The notes under the pieces were generated by a model that was not told the origin of the DNA, searched no databases, and saw only the letters and a list, made by a program, of their open reading frames with translations. From Candidatus Hydrogenedentes bacterium UBA2224 (GTDB taxonomy: Bacteria > Hydrogenedentota > Hydrogenedentia > Hydrogenedentales > SLHB01), in the NCBI GenBank assembly GCA_002348185.1, contig DDYW01000184.1:1-36820 (forward strand): DNA of 36,820 bases. Reading direction: 5' to 3'. The translations under genes and the position numbers were made by a program. Within the stretch, counting starts at the first letter, position 1. Every line of letters begins with the position of its first letter. Positions 32,089-36,820 of the stretch are shown one piece after another.

Positions 32089-32907
32089 ATGACGGGAAAG
32101 GAACTTGGCGAAAGACTGCGGGGCGGCAAACGGGTCTACGGCACTTCGATCGTTTCCTCCTCGCCCCATTGGCCTCCCGCGGTGCAGCAGACGGGCCTGG
32201 ACTTTGTCTTTCTGGACACGGAACACATCACGCAGGACCGGGTGACCCTGTCGTGGATGTGCCGCACGTACCGCGCGCTGGGCATTGTGCCGGTCGTGCG
32301 CATTCCGCGGGCCGATCCCTACCTGGCGTGCCAGGTACTCGATGGCGGCGCCTGCGGCATTGTGGCCGCGTACATCGAGACGCCGGAGGAGGTACGCGTG
32401 CTGGCCGGGGCGACGAAGTACCGCCCCCTGAAAGGCGCGCGACTCGAACAGGTGTTGCAGAATCCCGCCTCGCTCGCGCCGGAAATGACGGCCTACGTGC
32501 GCGACCGCTGCGCCGATAACGTGCTGATCGTGAATATCGAGAGCGTGCCGGCGATGGACAACCTGGACGCGATCCTCGACGTGCCGGGTCTCGACGGCGT
32601 GCTGGTCGGTCCGCACGACATGACCTGCAACATCGGCGTGCCCGAACAGTACCAGCATCCCGCGTTCGAGCAGGCCATCAGTGAATTGATCGCGAAGGCG
32701 CGGGCGGCACGCGTCGGCGTCGGCACGCACTTCTTCTGGGACACCATCGAGCAGGAGGTGGCCTGGGCGAGGGCCGGGGCAAATCTCATGCTGCACAGCG
32801 GCGATATTTCGCTGTTCAGTAAAGCGTTGAGCGCCGACATCGGTCACCTCAAGACGGCGCTCGGGGACACCCTCGCGGAAGCGGGCGGAGAAGAGGTCAT
32901 TATCTGA
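32089..32907 (+). CDS. HpcH/HpaI-family aldolase
   Basis: Class II metal-dependent aldolases of this family cleave 2-oxo-acid aldols to pyruvate and an aldehyde. The 272-residue protein shows FVFLDTEH (Glu45, His46), VPVVRIP (catalytic Arg71), VNIESVPAMDNLDAIL (metal-binding Glu151) and VGPHDMTCNIG (Asp177). Length is normal. Relatives serve in 2-keto-3-deoxy-sugar or hydroxyphenylacetate degradation, and substrate specificity is broad. ATG at 32089 follows agaagg. It lies 45 bp before the first sulfatase gene, so a role in catabolising a desulfated sugar acid is plausible but inferred. Confidence 0.9.
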   Translation: MTGKELGERLRGGKRVYGTSIVSSSPHWPPAVQQTGLDFVFLDTEHITQDRVTLSWMCRTYRALGIVPVVRIPRADPYLACQVLDGGACGIVAAYIETPEEVRVLAGATKYRPLKGARLEQVLQNPASLAPEMTAYVRDRCADNVLIVNIESVPAMDNLDAILDVPGLDGVLVGPHDMTCNIGVPEQYQHPAFEQAISELIAKARAARVGVGTHFFWDTIEQEVAWARAGANLMLHSGDISLFSKALSADIGHLKTALGDTLAEAGGEEVII

Positions 32908-32951
32908 CCGATCCGGGCCGGGAGCCCCATTCCCGGGCCAGGGGGGAAGCT

Positions 32952-34340
32952 ATGGCGCATCGAGTGAGTCGGCGAAACTTTATCGCCGCGGCAGGCGCCG
33001 GTGTGGCGGCTGTATCGGCGGCCGGCGGCGCCGCGGCCCAGCCGCCGACGGGGGCTCGCAAACGCAATGTGCTGCTCTACGTCGTGGACGACCAGGGCCG
33101 GGGCGACGCCGGATGCTACGGCAACCCGGTGATCAAAACGCCGGGCCTGGACCGCCTTGCCGCGGCGGGGGTGCGGTTTACCCACGGGTTCTGCACTACC
33201 GCCAGTTGCAGCGCGAGCCGTTCCGTGATCCTCTCTGGACTCTACAATCACGCGAACGGCCAATACGGACTCGAGCACGCCTGCCACCATTTTGCGTCGT
33301 TTTCGGACGTAGACGGCCTGCCCGTGCGCCTGAGCAGGGCCGGGTACCGCACCGCGCGGATCGGCAAGTTCCATGTGGCCCCGGAAGCCGTGTACCATTT
33401 CGATGAAATCCTCAAGGCCCCGGGCAATGTGCCCGCGGACATGGCGGAGGCCTGCCGGGATTTCATCGCGGACGCGAGCGACAAGCCCTTCTTTCTCTAT
33501 TTCTGCACGACACAGCCTCACCGGCCGTTTCATCGCCAGGGCGCGGACCCCGTGGCGCCCGAAGATGTCATCGTACCACCCTATCTCCCCGATTCGCCCG
33601 AATGCCGCGAGGAACTGGCCCAGTACTACGGCAGCGTCCAGACTGCCGACGCCGGATTGCTCCGCCTCCTGGACATCCTGGAACAAACCGGCCACTGGGA
33701 CGACACGCTCGTGCTCTTCGTGTCGGACAACGGGATCCCGTTTCCGGGGGCGAAAACGACCCTGTACGAGCCGGGCATGAACCTCCCGTGCGTCGTGCGG
33801 GACCCGTTTTCCGGGACGGCCGGCACCGTTACCGACGCCATGGTGAACTGGGCGGACATCACCCCCACGATCCTGGATTTCGCGGGAGCGGACGTGGGGG
33901 AGAAGCAATTGCAGGGACGCTCGTTTCTACCGGTGTTGCGGGGTGCGCCGTCCTCCGGTTGGGACGAGATCTATGCTTTGCACACGTTTCATGAGGTCAC
34001 CATGTACTACCCGATGCGGGTCGTGCGCGAACGTCGCTACAAGCTGATCTGGAACATCGCGCACGGGCTGACCTATCCCTTCGCGTCGGACCTGTACAAT
34101 TCGGCGACCTGGCAGGCCGTTTTAAAACGGAGCGACGCGGTCTACGGCAAGCGCACGGTCGCGGCGTACCTGCACCGCCCCGCTTTCGAACTGTACGATC
34201 TGGAAGCCGACCCGCACGAGGTCAACAACCTCGCCGAAGACCCGGCGCATGCCGAAACACTCGAACGCTTGAAGAACAAGCTCCGCGCGTTTCAGGAGCG
34301 CACCGGGGATCCCTGGCTGCTGAAATGGCAGCGCGAGTAG
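32952..34340 (+). CDS. Tat-exported sulfatase, N-sulfoglucosamine sulfohydrolase-like
   Basis: The 462-residue protein has a Tat signal (VSRRNFIAAAGAGVAA). The S1 sulfatase fold follows: VVDDQGRGD (Asp46-47), the formylglycine site Cys86 in CSASR (86-90), GKFHV, PFFLYF and FVSDNGIPFPGAKTTLYEPG. The order and residues, including LYNHANGQYGLEHACHHFASF and the SDNGIPFP block, resemble human N-sulfoglucosamine sulfohydrolase. It may thus cleave N-sulfate from heparan-like glycans; this is inferred. The usual Pro of CxPxR is Ala; CxAxR sites are recognised by some maturases. Neither FGE nor anSME is in the window. aggggggaa precedes the ATG. The second sulfatase starts 180 bp later. Confidence 0.88.
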   Translation: MAHRVSRRNFIAAAGAGVAAVSAAGGAAAQPPTGARKRNVLLYVVDDQGRGDAGCYGNPVIKTPGLDRLAAAGVRFTHGFCTTASCSASRSVILSGLYNHANGQYGLEHACHHFASFSDVDGLPVRLSRAGYRTARIGKFHVAPEAVYHFDEILKAPGNVPADMAEACRDFIADASDKPFFLYFCTTQPHRPFHRQGADPVAPEDVIVPPYLPDSPECREELAQYYGSVQTADAGLLRLLDILEQTGHWDDTLVLFVSDNGIPFPGAKTTLYEPGMNLPCVVRDPFSGTAGTVTDAMVNWADITPTILDFAGADVGEKQLQGRSFLPVLRGAPSSGWDEIYALHTFHEVTMYYPMRVVRERRYKLIWNIAHGLTYPFASDLYNSATWQAVLKRSDAVYGKRTVAAYLHRPAFELYDLEADPHEVNNLAEDPAHAETLERLKNKLRAFQERTGDPWLLKWQRE

Positions 34341-34520
34341 GAACGCCAGGCGCACGAGGTTCAGGCGGGGCGCACATGACCCGCGCTTTTGAAATGCGTG
34401 AGGGGAGGGAGTATTGAGCAACCGGGATGGCGAAGCCCAGAGGGTCCCAGCCCGCGCGGAATACGGGCCGAAACGGGGCTGCACCGGGTTCCCGCAGCCT
34501 GGTGCAGAGGGGAGTCTTCC

Positions 34521-35933
34521 ATGTTCCGTTCAAGATTGACTCGCAGGCAATTCATGGCGGCAACCGGCGCCGGGCTGGCCGCGTACGGCGTGCCGCGCCG
34601 CGCCCGGGCCGGGCGGACTGATCCGCGCGATCGGCCGAATTTCGTGATCATCTTCGTCGATGACTGCGGCTACCGCGATGTCGGCTGTTTCGGGGCCGAG
34701 GGCTACGAAACCCCCCACCTCGACCGCATGGCCGCCGAGGGCGTCCGGTTTACCGATTTCTACGCGGCGGCGGCATCCTGCACCCCGTCGCGGGCCTCGC
34801 TCGTGATGGGCTGCTATCCCTGGCGCGTCGGACTCCCCAACGTATTGGACCACACCGCCAACATCGGCCTGCACGAAGACGAAACGACCATCGCGGAGGT
34901 CTTGAAATCACGCGGCTACGCCACGGCCTGCTACGGCAAGTGGCATCTCGGGCACCATTCGAAATTCCTGCCTACCCGGCACGGTTTTGACGAGTACTTC
35001 GGGCTGCCCTATTCCAATGATATGTGGCCGCGGCATCCCAGCTACGACGCGTTTCCGTCGCTGCCGCTCCTCGAAGGCGAGGATATCATCCAGTACAACC
35101 CGGACCAGCGCCAGCTCACGACGTGGTACACCCGGCGCGCCGTCGACTTCATTACCCGCCACAAAGAGGAACCGTTTCTGGTCTATCTCGCCCACACCAT
35201 GGCCCATGTGCCGCTGCACGTGTCGGACAAGTTCGCCGGAAAGTCAGCTCAGGGCCCCTACGGCGACGTGCTCATGGAGCTCGACTGGTCGGTCGGGCAG
35301 ATCCTGACCACCCTGCGCGCGCTCGGGCTCGACAGCAACACCCTCGTTGTGTTCACCTCCGACAACGGTCCCTGGCTGAGTTATGGAGACCATGCGGGTT
35401 CGGCATGGCCCCTGCGCGAAGGCAAGGGCACCGCGTTCGACGGCGGGCAGCGCGAACCGTTCATCGCGTGGTGGCCGGGCCGGATCCCCGCGGGCTCGGT
35501 CTGCCGCGAACTGGCGGTCACCTTCGACCTTTTGCCCACCCTGGCCGGTCTGGCCGGAGCGGACCTGGATCCCGGACGCACAATCGACGGCAAGGACATC
35601 TGGCCCCTGCTCAGCGGGATGCCCAACGCCGTTACGCCCCACGAGGCGTTCTTCTACCATCTCGGCGGCCGGGTCCATGCCGTACGCAGCGGCACGTGGA
35701 AGCTCCATGCGCCGCACACGTACCGCAGCCTGGCCGGGAAAGGCGGCGGCGGTTGGCCGGGACCCTACGAAAACAAAGACATCGGGTGGGCGCTCTTCGA
35801 CCTCGAAGCCGATATCGGCGAGACCACCGATGTCGCGGACAAACATCCCGATGTGGTGGACCGCCTCAAGAAACGGATAGCGGCGTTCGAAAAGGAAATC
35901 AGGGACAACGCGCGCCCCGCCGGGCGCGTGTGA
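34521..35933 (+). CDS. Tat-exported sulfatase, arylsulfatase A-like
   Basis: The 470-residue protein begins with a Tat signal (LTRRQFMAATGAGLAA). It shows the S1 sulfatase features: FVIIFVDDCGYRDVGCFG, the canonical Cys87-Thr-Pro-Ser-Arg91 site for formylglycine, ACYGKWHLGH, AHTMAHVPLHVS, FTSDNGPW and a C-terminal subdomain (WKLHAPHTYR, FDLEADIGETTDVA). It should remove sulfate from sulfated glycans or aryl sulfates in the periplasm after maturation by a partner enzyme. ATG at 34521 follows gaggggagt. It differs from the first sulfatase in the site sequence and body, so the two are distant paralogues, possibly attacking different linkages of one glycan. Confidence 0.93.
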   Translation: MFRSRLTRRQFMAATGAGLAAYGVPRRARAGRTDPRDRPNFVIIFVDDCGYRDVGCFGAEGYETPHLDRMAAEGVRFTDFYAAAASCTPSRASLVMGCYPWRVGLPNVLDHTANIGLHEDETTIAEVLKSRGYATACYGKWHLGHHSKFLPTRHGFDEYFGLPYSNDMWPRHPSYDAFPSLPLLEGEDIIQYNPDQRQLTTWYTRRAVDFITRHKEEPFLVYLAHTMAHVPLHVSDKFAGKSAQGPYGDVLMELDWSVGQILTTLRALGLDSNTLVVFTSDNGPWLSYGDHAGSAWPLREGKGTAFDGGQREPFIAWWPGRIPAGSVCRELAVTFDLLPTLAGLAGADLDPGRTIDGKDIWPLLSGMPNAVTPHEAFFYHLGGRVHAVRSGTWKLHAPHTYRSLAGKGGGGWPGPYENKDIGWALFDLEADIGETTDVADKHPDVVDRLKKRIAAFEKEIRDNARPAGRV

Positions 35934-35951
35934 CCCGTTTTTGTTGGGTTC

Positions 35952-36820
35952 CTATTCCGCGCCCGGGGCGAGCGTGACGCGCACGTCCACGTCGCCCGTT
36001 TCGGGTTTGCCCTCGCCTGTCTCAAACGCTTCGATGCTGAGCATGCGGACGATGTCGTCCTGTGCCATACCAACAAGCGACAGGATTTCCGGGGAGGCGG
36101 TAACCACGACCTTTTCCACGGGCGCCTTCATGCTGAGATTGGCGTCGGCTTTGGCCTTTCGCACCGCATCGATCACCGCGACGGCGACGTCGAAGGTCCG
36201 CGCATCCGTTGGCGGCGCAATGGCGTCGAGTTCCTCGTTTCCGGGCCAGGGACTGCGGTGCACGGAAGCGTGCATCCCGGGATCGTCGCTGTAGCACCAG
36301 TGCCACACGTCCTCGCACAGGAACGGCAGGTACGGCGCGAACATCCGCACGATCGCACGGTGCAGCAGGCGCAGCGTCGCCGCCGCCGAGAGCCGCGCCT
36401 CTGTCAGATCCTCGTCATACGTGCGCGGCTTGGCCAGTTCGAGGTAATTGTCGCAGAAGGTCTTCCAGAAGAAGTCCTCGATGAGCATCAGGGCCTGTGC
36501 GTAATCAAACTCGTGCAGGGCCTGGCTCGCGCGGGCGACCGTGTCGCGCAGACGCGCCACGACCGCGCGGTCGGTTTCCATGACAATCTGCGCGGGTCCC
36601 AGACGCGCAGGGTCGATGGCCTCAAAGCGGCCCACGGCGAATTTGCTGGCGTTGAACAGCTTGGTGCACAGCCGTTTGCCGACTTTGAAGACCTGCTCGT
36701 CGTAGGCGGTGTCCACGCCGAGCCGGGCCCGGGCCGCCCAGTACCGCACGCTGTCCGCGCCGAACTCGTCGAGCAGCGGTTCGGGGGTGACCACGTTGCC
36801 CTGGCTCTTCGACATCTTCT
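35952..36820 (-). CDS. valS: Valyl-tRNA synthetase, C-terminal part (cut by window edge)
   Basis: This is the 3' part, 289 codons, of valS; the start lies beyond the right edge. It opens within the class I KMSKS site (KMSKSQGNVVTPEPLLDEFGADSVRYWAA). The anticodon-binding domain follows (KVGKRLCTKLFNASKFAVGRF, FFWKTFCDNYLELAKPR, RMFAPYLPFLCEDVWHW). VRYWAARARLGVDTAYDE and the rest fit ValRS, of the type seen in actinobacteria, rather than IleRS or LeuRS. It stops without the long C-terminal coiled coil of E. coli ValRS. The gene is convergent with the second sulfatase, with an 18-bp gap between the stops. Confidence 0.92.
   Translation of the reverse strand, partial: KMSKSQGNVVTPEPLLDEFGADSVRYWAARARLGVDTAYDEQVFKVGKRLCTKLFNASKFAVGRFEAIDPARLGPAQIVMETDRAVVARLRDTVARASQALHEFDYAQALMLIEDFFWKTFCDNYLELAKPRTYDEDLTEARLSAAATLRLLHRAIVRMFAPYLPFLCEDVWHWCYSDDPGMHASVHRSPWPGNEELDAIAPPTDARTFDVAVAVIDAVRKAKADANLSMKAPVEKVVVTASPEILSLVGMAQDDIVRMLSIEAFETGEGKPETGDVDVRVTLAPGAE

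Noticed and set aside
31997..32092. 31-codon frame ending in an ATGA overlap with the aldolase start
   Set aside because: It is very short and basic, with no Shine-Dalgarno; the stop overlap alone is weak evidence.

Overview
The window is GC-rich, densely coded bacterial DNA, read without database searches. It has 32 well-supported protein genes, one of them cut by the right edge, plus one possible 44-codon gene. I see no rRNA, tRNA, CRISPR array, phage or insertion sequence. The organism looks Gram-negative: it has Lnt, secretin-fold proteins, a lipoprotein and many exported enzymes. It seems adapted to degrading complex glycans, with a beta-mannosidase, a GH42-like protein, a six-hairpin-like protein and two Tat-exported sulfatases. 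Short ValRS, sulfatases, glycogen-type GlgC and GC-rich dispersed palindromes fit the PVC or candidate-phylum Hydrogenedentota type of genome. That placement is inference; no marker gene here settles it.

Layout. 1-500 is a non-coding, palindrome-rich repeat region leading to a ribbon-helix-helix gene. 1038-5126 (-) is an operon of GH2 beta-mannosidase, SIS-domain protein and queG. 5280-8291 (+) holds a two-TM protein, a Tat-exported phosphoesterase and a membrane-anchored MEMO-like protein. 8312-11815 (-) is a tight operon: a GspF-N/PilZ-like/TPR fusion, a phosphoesterase, a dGTPase and a purine nucleoside phosphorylase. The last two are ATGA-coupled and catalyse consecutive steps, dGTP to deoxyguanosine to guanine. 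12170-15374 (-) is lnt-murJ. 15517-19369 (-) is a four-gene envelope operon: a signal-anchor protein, a TPR/FxLYD lipoprotein and two short secretin-domain proteins. It is closed by the best terminator in the window. 19942-22545 (+) is a GH42-like exported protein behind a near-consensus promoter, followed by def-recR.

23885-26069 (-) holds an anchored unknown protein and a six-hairpin-like exported protein. Then come glgC with an overlapping cyclase-family gene (-) and, divergent from them, a sugar-nucleotidyltransferase (+). 29412-31368 (-) holds a GAF protein with a C-terminal Cys4 motif and an orphan glycyl-radical-enzyme activase. 31665-35933 (+) holds a small ABM-domain protein, an HpcH/HpaI aldolase and two sulfatases, and the window ends in the 3' part of valS (-).

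The candidate for something undescribed is the secretin/lipoprotein operon at 15517-19369. Its two secretin-domain proteins have Pro/Ala-rich linkers where the usual N-domains would be, and no ATPase, platform or pseudopilin genes are nearby. About 3.7 kb beyond its end lies a protein that keeps only the N-terminal module of the T2SS/T4P platform protein. Several enzymes have altered key residues: the MEMO-like protein, the GH42-like protein, the shortened PNP and the CSASR sulfatase.
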